From the NCBI GenBank assembly GCA_019096065.1, contig JAGUCH010000001.1, positions 6,634,001 to 6,698,000 on the forward strand: a stretch of 64,000 nucleotides of DNA, written 5' to 3'. The position numbers were made by a program, and so were the translations under genes. This stretch comes from Paracyclopina nana (taxonomy: Eukaryota; Arthropoda; Copepoda; Cyclopoida; Cyclopettidae). The notes under the pieces are model-generated. The model had not been told where the DNA came from. It did no database searches and saw only the letters and a list, made by a program, of their open reading frames with translations. Positions 25,520 to 35,607 of this stretch are shown one piece after another. Position 1 is the stretch's first letter. Each line of letters opens with the position of its first letter.

Positions 25520-28500
25520 ATGCGTAACAGTTTCCCTCTGCGTTGTCTTGAGTCTTGACCTCGCGAGAGTCTGGTTAGGAAATTTGTTCTCTTTTCCAGA
25601 ATTTATGAGGGCTCATTTTCAGCTTTTCCCCAGAGACGTATTATTGACTTGTCGATCCAATTACATACAGCATGTATTGAATTTCACGCCCAAATTAAGT
25701 CTTTGGTGCTGTTAGTGGGAGAAGACCTCCAGGTCAGCAGCCGCAGCATTCATTGATTCTTTCTCCAAATGTGACCATCCATGATGGTCACTGACAAAGA
25801 TCAGCAGCAGCTCCATTCAAAAAAGTGTCCAAAAGGAACCATTGTGCCAAGGTGTCTAAGCCAACCAAAAATCTGTCAACAAACAAAGAAAGACATTTTA
25901 TGTCCCATTTGACCTTCCAATACATTCACCAAGCAAGAGCTGGGGGGAGATGCTCAAGTAACTGGTTAAATGGACTCAATTGATGTTGGTGGTCCATCTA
26001 GCCGTGCTGCACTTTCAATCTTGAGCACCAAGGAAAATGAATGGATGACAAAAAAATAAGAGGTCCCTTTTCCTCAGTAGGTCAACCCAAGATTGTCGTA
26101 AGAATTCGGGCGCCTGGGCGAGCGGCGCATATGTTTTTATTGAACGGTCGATTTTCATGCCTGTTTTATGCTTATGGTTGCTTCATGAATAGCCACGCTA
26201 GGGGTGACATCTCGGGTGGATGTTGGAAATAAATGACCGCTCGGCTGTTATCGAGTCGACACATCTACAGCTTCAACTTTGCTGCTATGAGTATTTTACA
26301 ACAATACCACAACAATATATGAGACCGACCCCGTGGAGCCAGGAAAGTCACAAAATAATGCAGCAAGCTGGACCTTTGCCAAAACGAGCACGATCTCGTT
26401 GACATGTATCAAAACTAGTTTCCAATGCTGTCATGTAGCAGGCTGCTATAGAAGTACCAACGGATCGTGCGGATGTGCGGGCAGGTATCAACTAATTCAT
26501 TGAATTCATTAGTTGATGTGAATACATTATGGCGTGGCTCTGGCAGGCCAATTTATGGAGCAATTCTATTGAATGAGCTTTATGTCAGCATAAAACACAC
26601 ATTATCTTAAAATGGCCGTTTTCAGCAAACTTTGCAGATAGAAAAGCTGCCACATGCTGGGTAATATTGCTGCTAAAGTGGACACACTTTAATAAAAGGA
26701 GATAACAATTTTTGTACCATTTTGGGCTGTAGTAGCTTTTTCCAGCACATATCCTGTTGTTTTTCACCGCTTGCCCCTATCTTGTTGACGGCTTCGTGCA
26801 ACCTGAGAAAAGCTTCGGTCATTAAAAAAAGTTTTCCAAGTAACTCAATCTGGCGGGAGGAAAATTAAGCCTTGAAAAATGACACAGCTTCAAACGAGTA
26901 AAACCAACTCTGGGAGATTTTACCCCTTCTTTGGCCACTGCAACTGGTAGCGTTCACTGCTGCGCTAAATACGCTCGAGTTTACGACTCCAAAACTAATG
27001 CCAGGCAGACCATCATAAATTCCTGCTTTTCATTTGCGCTTTGACATAAAGAAGAAGCCTCTCGCTATTTCTGCATCAATTTTGGCAAGAATGCCTTTTT
27101 TCTGCAGTTGGTCGGAGCAGCTCCGAAGACAAAAGGCACGTGCCTGGACGGCCTGCAAAAATGCGGTGATTTGAATGCCAAGATGAACAACGAAAATCCT
27201 GCTGTGTGACGACGAACTTGATGTCAGATTGGGATCTGACTTTGTTTCTTCTAACCGAGGAGCTTGAAAACAATCGATAAAAGGTTCCAGCCACTTTTTC
27301 CAGACATGACCATCAAGAAGACTTGATAGTGCAGCATTCAAAGTGCCCCCTACCCTATATGGAATTGCCAGAAACAAATCTGAGGAGAATGTGCCAAAAG
27401 AGGGAAGACCGCGCCATTATTTCGCGCACTTATTCCCAGCCTACCTTTTTGTAAGCCAATGGAATGTTTTTGAAGCTTCAGAAGCGTGTCAATTAGTGGA
27501 CACACGTTTTTGGTCTGGACGCTTTTAAAAAGCCCTTTTTTGTCCCTTGCTCATTATTCTTGTTGACCCTTGAGCCCAGGGGAGAGAAGATAAAGGCCAA
27601 AAGAGATAAGAAATGGAACCATTAGACAAAGTGACATGGTTGGGACGACATTCATTTTTCATGCCATATCGTAAAACATTAGTGTAGGACATGCCATCTT
27701 ACCTGGTAAAACCTGAACTTGTGAAATCTGTCAAATCTACCCTGACAGGTCATGAATGATGCTCCAAAAAAGGAACTGAGATCACAAAAGGGAAAATGGG
27801 ACGAAATCTGGTGAGTGTTCTTTTCAGCTGCGCATAATCTGGCTTTTTACTGATGGTAGCTGATATTCACGATCCGCTAATATTGCAGTCGATTGAAATT
27901 ATGGGGTGGCTCTATGGCTCATTAGGATGGTGAGCCAGGCTCGTAAATAAAATTGAATAGGCAAATGTAGTCACGACTCTGACTTGTCGACGACGTTTGA
28001 ACAATGCTTGGGTAAGACTTTAATGACCGCTAATGCTGTTTTGAAGAACCAACAGCATTCCAAAAGGTCCACTTATCTCAGAAAAGTGGGAGATAGTCAT
28101 CGTCATGTCAAACTCACCAGTGGGTCTCCCAAATAGAACTGAAAAAATAAGGTTATCTATCTCCCCCCTTCTTGCTAGCCCTTCTTCTCAATAATAAATG
28201 ATAAAAAAACAGGACACTCAATTAGCTCGACATGGCTTTGAAACTGAGAAGAGCTGACTCCTCAGCAATCCCCACTTAGATAAGAATGGTATTTTGATTG
28301 CCCAAATGGATGTCTCCTTGTCAAAATGACCCTTACTCCGTTACTCGGAGGAATCCACCTTTATTACTACACTCTGGCATAGGAGACATTTCAGCGAAAG
28401 TTCAATGATTTCGATTTAAGCCACCAACTCCAAAATTACCTTGAACACCTCTTGTGAATATTTGAATGGATTGCCTTCCATGAGATTGCAAACACGTTTT

Positions 28501-30240
28501 TGAATGTGGCACTGATAGGTAATTAGGACTATTCAATTTCAATTACAGGGAGAGCTCGTCAAACTGATATCTCTCATGCCATGCACACGCCTAAACCGAG
28601 AAAAAACAATAATGAGTTTATTTTTGCGGCGATGTGACAAGTCGCAGTGGGTCGCTTTTTTGGTGGCTCTGTTTTGGAAGAAAACCATTAAGGAGTCGGC
28701 CGTTTCAAACAAGGGCAGAATACCAAAATCCCAATCAGTCAACTTAGGAACACTTTCGGCGGGCTTTTTTGTCTCTGTCCGAGAAAATTCCATCTCATCA
28801 GAGGATTCCTTCAAATACTTCTGATGCAGCTGCTGATGCATGCTGCCTACAAAATCCATTACAAAGACAAAGAATTTAAACGACTGCCTTTGACAACATT
28901 AGATCAGCGTTGAAAAATCTAGGTGCGGAGTAAGTGAATAGGAAATAAAAATGCCTATTCAACATTCCCTATTTCCCGCACAAATTCTCTTTTTTGAATT
29001 TGGAAATGCTATATATAAGAAAGCTGTTTTTTATCTAGATCTTTTGACAAGGAAGAATCCTTATTATTGACATTTGATTAGTACATCTTTAGACCTATTT
29101 CCGTTATAATAGTGAATCCTACTTGGGTGTCATGTTTTTGCCGAGGCATTTTCAGCGGAACAAACCGACTAGAAACACAAAACCTCAGACGCTGACTTAA
29201 AATAGCCGAAGCGAGACATTGAACTTAGCTCTATGGACATTTTAACTATAACCAGTATTTCATTTTCAGACGAAAATAAAACTTATTCCGCATTGGTGTT
29301 TTTTTGGTAGCCTAAATATTTTTCACGAACAGGTGTGACTAGGTTACATAAATCTATTCTAGTTTATTTGATTTAACTTAGAGTATAATAGCTTTTTCAG
29401 GGTCTACTTCACTTGGACCAATTGTTCAAACTGATTATTAGCAACTTGCAACTGAGACAAACCTTGATCAGTTGATACCCTAACCAAGAGGCTCCAGGAT
29501 AAGATTTACAACCAGGACATGTCAGGCCGAAAGAGAGCAAATGTACAGCGTGTCCTGTTGATTTTTAAACGTTTTTCAGCTCTTTGCCACGAAAATGCTC
29601 AGCAGTGGGACTATTGTTAACCAATGGAAACCTTAAAACCTCGCCTTAACTTAAGTTTTGTAAAAATTGTAAAATTATTCATTGTAATGCTTTAAGACAC
29701 CAAAGGGAAAAAATTGCTTTCGGGGTGCAAATCTATGTAGAAAAGGAAATTATGCTATGAGATTGTGCTCTCCTAACATTACAAATTTTCTTCATTTATG
29801 CTCTAGGGAGTGGTAGCAGCCTATCATTGAAATTTTGAGTGCTTGGATGAGCTTGGTTTCGCAATCACAATAAATGAACCCAGATGAACCAGTTAGCTAT
29901 TTAAGAAAATGAGGACTGCCTCAACGAATGATGTTTGTCATTGTGTACCAGAAGAGTCAAATCCAAAAGCCAATGGTCAATGAACTCTACCCAAAACAGG
30001 CCTGGCATCAACGACAATCCAAGTTACCTTAGTTCTCTTTTCATGAAATCAATGGTTCTTGCGTGAACGCGTCATCGCCACAATGCTACAAAGCATTAGA
30101 AGATGCTCAACTAACGCTGTTAAAACAGCCAACGAGGCACCCAAAAGGCAAAGGAAAAGCTGTTAAAAGTCTCAAGGCATTGCTGACAAAAAGGGCAACA
30201 TTAAATGAACACTAGCTCACCAATTTCGTCATATAAGCGG
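25520..30240. other. Intergenic stretch without a supported gene
   Basis: No coding family, RNA gene or repeat family recognised. The only local structure noted is a small inverted repeat: ATCAACTAAT at 26487-26496 and its complement ATTAGTTGAT at 26508-26517, with an 11-base loop. Confidence 0.45.
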
Positions 30241-30244
30241 TCTT

Positions 30245-30250
30245 TTTAAT
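30245..30250 (-). terminator. Probable poly(A) signal ATTAAA of TCTP
   Basis: ATTAAA on the minus strand lies about 110 bases beyond the TCTP stop codon. It is the common variant signal; no AATAAA is closer. Confidence 0.4.
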
Positions 30251-30361
30251 TACGTCTCAATTGATTACAAGTTAGTAAGATGAGCGCATAAACCAGCTTG
30301 GTGGTAGAAAAAAGAAATGGTTTGCCAGAAGTTGACCGACACTCTGTATGATGGAGCCTCT

Positions 30362-31330
30362 TCAGAACTTCTCCTCAATCAATCCGTGTTTGAAGAACAT
30401 CATGACTGGCCTCTCCTCGCCGTTGACTTCCTTGTACTCGCACATGCAAATCATCGCATCGGGATCCATGCTCTCGCCTGCAATCAGCCAAATTCACTTA
30501 GCAATTGTTGAAAGAGGCATCGAATAAGTGAGGGTGCAATTACCTGTGAAAAACTGGAGATCCTTAAACCTGCCCATGAGCTCCTTCATAACCTTGTTGA
30601 TGTTGGCCTTGAATTCGTCGACCTCGCTCTTGCGGTCCTCTTCCTCGAGGTGCTTGAGGACCTTCTTCATGTAGCCCTTCAAGTAGTCGGTAAAACCCTT
30701 CTTGTCACCGAACCCGGTCTCGACAAGCCGGTGGTTGAGCACAATGTCGACTCCGGACACTGCGGACTCGTCGGTTCCCTCATCAGCCTCCTCGGCAGAA
30801 GCGTTGGCACCCTCAAGCACAACCTCGCCTTCCCTGCGGGTCTCGTACTGAAATATAGAGAAAAACTTGATAACTTGCCACACCACTTTTGGATCTAACG
30901 GCCTTGACGGCAGATTTCAGCGCACATGTGCAAAATGTGAGAAAAAGTATAGGTAATACACTAATCTGCTTAGTAATGCACACCAAAGTTGCTTTTCTCG
31001 CTTGCTATCGCATTCACGATGAGACAATAAGCAACATGGGAGAATGAAGCAAATCGCCACTTTGTGATGCCGGCTGTCAAAAGGTTGAAAGAGCGAACGT
31101 TCTTACCTTGCCAACGACTTCGTACATGACATTGTCCACCAAGGTGATCTTGTAGGTGTCGGAGAACAGCTCATCACCTGTCAACAACAGAGAAACAACA
31201 GTCGATAAGAAAAAATGTCAAAAGTGGAAATCCGTCAAAATCCTCGCCATCGCTCCGTTTTCGCGGATCTCGACCAGGCGAGAAGTTGGGTAGAATATTC
31301 ACCTGAGATAAAGTCCTTGTAGATCTTCAT
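30362..31330 (-). CDS. Tctp: Translationally controlled tumour protein (TCTP)
   Basis: Four exons on the minus strand (31303-31330, 31107-31177, 30544-30847, 30362-30477) sum to 519 nt, that is 172 aa, the usual TCTP length. The protein starts MKIYKDFISGDELFSDTYKI, the family N-terminus. It carries the acidic flexible loop (EGANASAEEADEGTDES), the helical hairpin (LKGYMKKVLKHLEEEDRKSE) and a C-terminus of MICMCEYKEVNGEERPVMMF ending HGLIEEKF. All splice phases agree. TCTP is an abundant cytosolic protein linked to growth control, TOR/Rheb signalling, calcium and tubulin binding and anti-apoptosis (family knowledge). The transcript probably starts at the pyrimidine tract at 31405-31411. Confidence 0.97.
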
Positions 31331-31404
31331 GATGTCCTCTAATTTTACGACCAAGCCTTGGTAAAAGTAAAAAATTCACGTCTACTCTCAGGGAGCGGCA
31401 AACC

Positions 31405-31411
31405 GGAAAAG
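31405..31411 (-). promoter_or_regulatory. Candidate 5' terminal oligopyrimidine (TOP) start of TCTP mRNA
   Basis: On the minus strand CTTTTCC followed by GG occurs about 75-80 bases before the TCTP ATG. TCTP is a classical TOP mRNA in animals, whose cap site is a C followed by pyrimidines and whose translation is controlled by TOR. The motif is seen; its use as the start is inferred. Confidence 0.4.
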
Positions 31412-31419
31412 AACGATTG

Positions 31420-31748
31420 TAGTGTTGCATGGAATAATAGCAGCCAAAAGTCGACAAAACTTGACGAAAAACGCCGAATTTACCGTTGAAGCATTACATG
31501 AATGGAAATAACGAAATGACTACAAGGTCGATGAGAAAAATGAACAAATTAAAAACAGCCTCATTTTGATGAAATATTTTGAAAATTAGGTGACACCAAA
31601 ATAATGAAAATTAATAATTTATTGATTTTTGCATCGCCCCATGATAGTTGGTTTATTGACCAATAAAAATTGTAGCAGTGATCACATGACCTTTGTTTAC
31701 ATTTTCGATCAAGCCAATCATGTATCATAGTTGAACTAATGTATCAGC
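31420..31748. other. Intergenic sequence upstream of TCTP
   Basis: AT-rich sequence with no frame of note. It should contain the TCTP promoter. It ends in GTATCAGC (31741-31748), the left target-site duplicate of the adjacent hAT-like element. Confidence 0.4.
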
Positions 31749-32239
31749 TAGTGATGGAACGAGCCGGAAATTTTCAGCTTGATCAAGCTTCAAGCTTTTA
31801 GAAATGTGTTCGAGCGATCCCAAGCTTTTGAAAATGATTATCAAGCTTTTTCAAGCTCGAAATTTCACATTTCAAGCTTTTTTCAAGCTTTTCACTTTTT
31901 TAGTATTTTGACATAAAATATGGTGATTAGTCACCAGATTTGACAAAATTGCCAAAAAAGCGCAAATAAAGACAGAAATAGCTTTAACTTTGAGTAAGTA
32001 CTTCACTCCCTCTAGTATTTGCTAATTTTAAAATTTGGCCTTTTTTGTTTTTATATAAAATGGATAAAGTTTTGAAATTTTTTGGTGTCAAGCTTTTTCA
32101 AGCTTTGTATTTTTTGGGTTCAAGCTTTTTCAAGCTTTTCAAAATTTGGTTCGAGCTATCCCAAGCTTTTTGCTTATGTAGCTCAAGCTGGGTTTTAGCT
32201 TCAAGCTTTCAAGCCAAGCTGAAACTCGTTCCATCACTA
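31749..32239 (+). mobile_element. Non-autonomous hAT-like element (491 bp), copy 1
   Basis: The element begins TAGTGATGGAACGAG and ends with the inverse complement CTCGTTCCATCACTA. It is flanked by GTATCAGC (31741-31748) and CTATCAGC (32242-32249), a 7/8 match read as an 8-bp target-site duplication with two extra bases on the right. The TIR style and 8-bp duplication are hallmarks of the hAT superfamily. The interior has no transposase frame and is mostly tandem, degenerate TCAAGCTTTT units, giving it self-complementary character. A shorter inverted sister copy lies at 39267-39457. Confidence 0.8.
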
Positions 32240-32453
32240 GACTATCAGCTGTTTTTCATTGGATTTCGCAGGAATGATATTGAAAAGGAAATCAATGCCT
32301 CTATTGACATTTCTCAATTTTATCCGGTTTCTTAGTATATAATTGGAGCACCTGGTAAGTTGTTACAAAATCACGGTCAACAAAACTTCATTGCTTCACT
32401 TTAGACAATAATATAAGGTTTTTAAAATAAGCCGAAAATCTATAGCACACTCG

Positions 32454-32459
32454 TTTATT
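32454..32459 (-). terminator. Poly(A) signal AATAAA on the minus strand
   Basis: AATAAA on the minus strand, about 100 bases beyond the stop of the small transmembrane exon ending at 32561. It supports a transcript end there. Confidence 0.4.
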
Positions 32460-32560
32460 TTAGATACAATTTCAATATTAAAGTTAATCGTTCATTTTAC
32501 AATCACATGTTTTGACAAGTCTATATTGGCATTGTGAAGTGGTTTTTGAAGGTGTTTTTT

Positions 32561-32905
32561 TCACATTGTGTACAGGACATACGATCTATAGATGTAGAAG
32601 CCGAGGATCAAAACGCTGAAAAGCATTCCTATGCAGGCAATCATTGATAGCAGACATCCTTGCCATTTGTAGTGTTTAGCTAGAAGGAAAAAATCATTAA
32701 CTCGGCAAAAATCACAATCATGCAATTGTTTACTTATCCTCTGCCTTTAAGTCGCCATAGCTCATGTCGTCTTCTTGCAAAGTCAATAAAGTTTCAAGAC
32801 CTGATATCGTAAAAAGACCATGATTTCAATGCTATGGAAGCTTATAAGGTTAATACCTGACGATGAGAGTTCAATTTGAAGAGTTACTTGGTCCGAGTCC
32901 ATCAT
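32561..32905 (-). CDS. Small single-pass membrane protein candidate, splice model unresolved
   Basis: Three exon-like pieces lie on the minus strand. 32857-32905 starts MMDSDQVTLQIELSSS. 32734-32800 joins it in phase and reads GLETLLTLQEDDMSYGDLKAED. 32561-32679 encodes KHYKWQGCLLSMIACIGM and then a hydrophobic helix to a stop, a tail-anchor-like end. Good GT and AG sites separate the last two, but joining them gives an immediate AAC TAA stop. Without splicing the second exon also stops (KAEDK). So either the membrane exon belongs to another isoform, or a short indel or unseen exon intervenes. No family recognised. Confidence 0.35.
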
Positions 32906-33182
32906 CCTGTCATAAGTGTAGTTGGTTTATGACTAATACTATGACTACTAAGTTTTTTTGTCTTCTAAAGTTCATACCACCGAGAGAGAGAGCGCCCTTT
33001 GGAGATTTCCTGCCAAGTTGATGTTTCCATGGTATAAGAGCGAATCTATAGGGTAATTTCGGAGGAGCTGGCGTAATTCGATTTGCTCCTTTGTCCGTTA
33101 GATTCGTGAAATTACATTTCATGCTTCCCAGTTGCATAGAATAAAATGTGTAATGATACAGCCAGCTCAACAACGGTAACAA

Positions 33183-33188
33183 TTTATT
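33183..33188 (-). terminator. Poly(A) signal AATAAA of the 33.3-kb small membrane gene
   Basis: AATAAA on the minus strand, about 110 bases after the TGA at 33299-33301. It separates this gene from the small membrane candidate downstream. Confidence 0.45.
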
Positions 33189-33298
33189 TGCCTGTTTCTT
33201 GCATGGAAAAGCAATTGTGAAAAAAAAAACATCTACAAAATGACCAAGTTGCTAATCCAATCAGTCCATCTTGGCATGCAGGTATTTCAGTTGAGCTG

Positions 33299-33624
33299 TC
33301 AAGCAAGCCATGAAATGATGAACACCAGGCTGAAGAGAAGAAGTAAGAGGAGCAAAAGGCTTAGCACCACATCCAGCCAATTACTCAAGCAGTTCCCTTT
33401 GAAATCCTCGCCTGAAAATGAAATGGAGCCTTCAACGTAGAGCTTTGAAAGTTGGGAACTATATACAAACCAGCGGTCTCGCAATCCGAAGCTATCTCGA
33501 AGGGTTCGTAGGGAAACTCATCGGTGGCCTCTTCTTTAAGAGGCATTTTTCGTGATACTAAAACGCTAGCTTGACATTTTGAAAGGCTTTTCCTCTCTTG
33601 GGGCCTCTCGTTCGTAAACGACAA
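33299..33624 (-). CDS. Very small tail-anchored-like membrane protein, unknown
   Basis: Two exons: 33477-33624 (or from the internal Met at 33546) and 33299-33417, joined in phase as GCT G|GC GAG. From the inner Met the protein is 62 aa (MPLKEEATDEF...); from the outer Met (MSFTNERPQER...) it is 88 aa. The N-terminal part is acidic and cytosolic in character. The C-terminus is one strong hydrophobic helix (LDVVLSLLLLLLLLFSLVF) followed by only a few residues, as in tail-anchored proteins. It sits just downstream of a CpG-rich block that could be its promoter. No family recognised. The neighbouring candidate has the same acidic-head plus single-helix design. Confidence 0.5.
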
Positions 33625-33899
33625 CCTTCTTGGAAAATCTGCTAAATTGCTTTAGAGAGGTTTGGTGACTGCAAGGGAGTATCTTTCGCGGCGAGGCGCT
33701 CTAGCTGGATGCGAGAAATAAGTGGATATCTCGAGATGTGGCAGCAAATCCTTGCCTCGAACTCGTTCCGCGGCTTTTCGACATCCAAGAACCTGATTCA
33801 AGCTGGCAAATGCGCATTCGATAAAGATCGCGTGAAAAGCTTGAAAGAAATGTCACGAGCGAGGAAAAAGGGAATTTCTCCTTAGCGCGGCTGCGAATC

Positions 33900-34669
33900 A
33901 AGGCCGCGTTCCCGTCCTAATGATAATTAATTCAGCCATTTGTCTCCTCGATCGCGGAGTGTGCGTGTCAGCGTATAACTTGTTACGGCGCAGATCGCTA
34001 CTCGCACTAAATTGTAATGCAATCGTCGTGACGTCACGAGCCTGGCGCAAAACAGGCTCTCGAACCGGTTGCGGCCGCCATGATCGGGAGGTCCGCGTGA
34101 AACGAAGACTGGTTGCGTTGGCCATCTTTATTGGCATCGGCCCGATGCGCGCGCACGCGGTGTCCATGGCTCAATATCGGGGATCCTCGGAGCGTTTCGC
34201 GTGGAACAGCCTGCCGATGGCCAGCAAAGTAGCCGTGCGCAATAAAAGCTCTCTCGCGCTACGTACGTTGCCGCATGTGCATTACAGTCGCCAGCATGCT
34301 CCCTCTTGCTGAGCCTGTTCTGGTGGCGAGAATGCGTGCTTGCTTATAGCAGCACTTGTCCGCGCGTATCGAGAGAGGAGAGTCGTGTCCTTGCTGCAGT
34401 AGGCATTGCTCCTTGCCCATAGGCCTCGCCATCGAAGGCTCTCCTTGCACGCACGTACCGGCTCGCTAGCGCCTGCGGAGCCCTTCGCCGCTCTCCCTGC
34501 CGGGAAAGTTAGTCGATCGTGGCCTTGTCAAGGCAACCGTGGCCTTTTGCTAACCTTTCCCCGCGAGCCTGCAAGGCCACCCCACCGTGGACACGCAGCG
34601 GAGCAGCAGCTGTGCGCTCCAAGAAGACGAAGAAGTAGACGCGAAAAATAGACAAATAGAGTAGTGATC
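33900..34669. promoter_or_regulatory. CpG-rich block, probable promoter region
   Basis: This block is clearly richer in G, C and CpG than the rest of the window, with runs such as GATCGCGGAG, CCGGTTGCGGCCGCC and CGCGCGCACGCGG. It lies between a minus-strand small gene (33299-33624) and a plus-strand exon candidate at 34670, so it may be a bidirectional promoter. Open frames across it look like by-products of high GC. Confidence 0.45.
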
Positions 34670-34710
34670 ATGGTGGACGACGACTCTTTGGGCCTTCGCA
34701 TCTCGCATTG
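34670..34710 (+). other. Candidate first coding exon (MVDDDSLGLRISH)
   Basis: ATG in a GATCATGG context begins MVDDDSLGLRISH and runs into a consensus GTAAGT donor at 34711, at the edge of the CpG-rich block. The next exon is not found. It could be the start of an unidentified gene, or a leader exon of Mef2 7.4 kb downstream. In the latter case, joined at the acceptor before 42101, the ATG would form a 15-codon upstream ORF (stop TGA). Function unknown. Confidence 0.3.
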
Positions 34711-35607
34711 GTAAGTCGACCCGTTTTACGCTTTGCCTCGCCGATTAATGCAGCGCTGGCCTTCGCCCTGGCCGTCCGTCATCTTTAATGCGTAGAATGA
34801 CAGCTACGAAGGCGAGCACGTTATTCAAGATGGGCACAGTTAAGGGTGATTGCGCCCCGAATCAACGGATTCGCTCTGATTGCATGCATGAATGATTGTT
34901 TGCGTTGATCTTCTCGCGTTTTTATCTTATTTCGCCTGTTTGCTCTCCGAGCCCCCTTGCAACGTTGACCAAAGTATCCGAGACGCGGTTTTTTTTCCGC
35001 TCTTCTATTTGCAACGCACGTGCGTGGAAATCGGGCACAGCTTTGAAAATGGTTTCATTTTGATGACCACTTTTCCCTGCTGGCCGCCGCACAGTGGGTC
35101 CCGTTGAAGCATTTTCCTCCATTTCTGATTTTTCGTCAAATCGGCAGTGCATTAGAAAAGCCCCTAAATGACTGTAAAACTCGAACTTTTAACTCTTTCT
35201 AGCAAAGTCTTACGCACATCCACGCACTTTTTTTGCAATCCAACCCTGTTCATATTACTTTTTCTCTAATTTGACAGTGTTATAGGTTGGACAACCTTGG
35301 ACATAATAAGTTCTGCTAATATTTGGTTTAGTTTTACATGGAAATAGAAGAGTCATCTTTTTGGGTCAATTTTGACACTTATTTTAAATGAAATCCTGTT
35401 CTCTTGTGGCCTAAAATACTTAAACTAACTCTAATTAAAGGCTTCAACAAAAAAATCATAGTTCTAATGGAACAGTAAAAGCTTGTAGCCACTTTTTGAC
35501 ATTTCTTTTTTCTTAGATTTTTTTATCAAAATCAGGATGCTTCTCAAACATGATCTTCAATTCACAAATCGAATTGAATTTAGAGCCTTTTAAATGGCCA
35601 ATTCTGA
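34711..35607. other. Intergenic or intronic sequence
   Basis: No supported gene. The GC content falls back to the AT-rich level of the rest of the window. If the exon at 34670 is real this is part of its first intron. Confidence 0.35.

Noticed and set aside
26487-26517. Short inverted repeat ATCAACTAAT / ATTAGTTGAT
   Set aside because: Ten-base AT-rich arms occur by chance at this scale; no element or RNA features around it.
32910-33182. 90-codon minus frame between the two small membrane genes
   Set aside because: Joining its donor to the next exon gives an immediate stop, and it starts next to the AATAAA of the upstream gene; no family.
33898-34651. Several frames of 80-130 codons in the CpG-rich block
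   Set aside because: High GC removes stop codons; frames overlap on both strands and show no domain.
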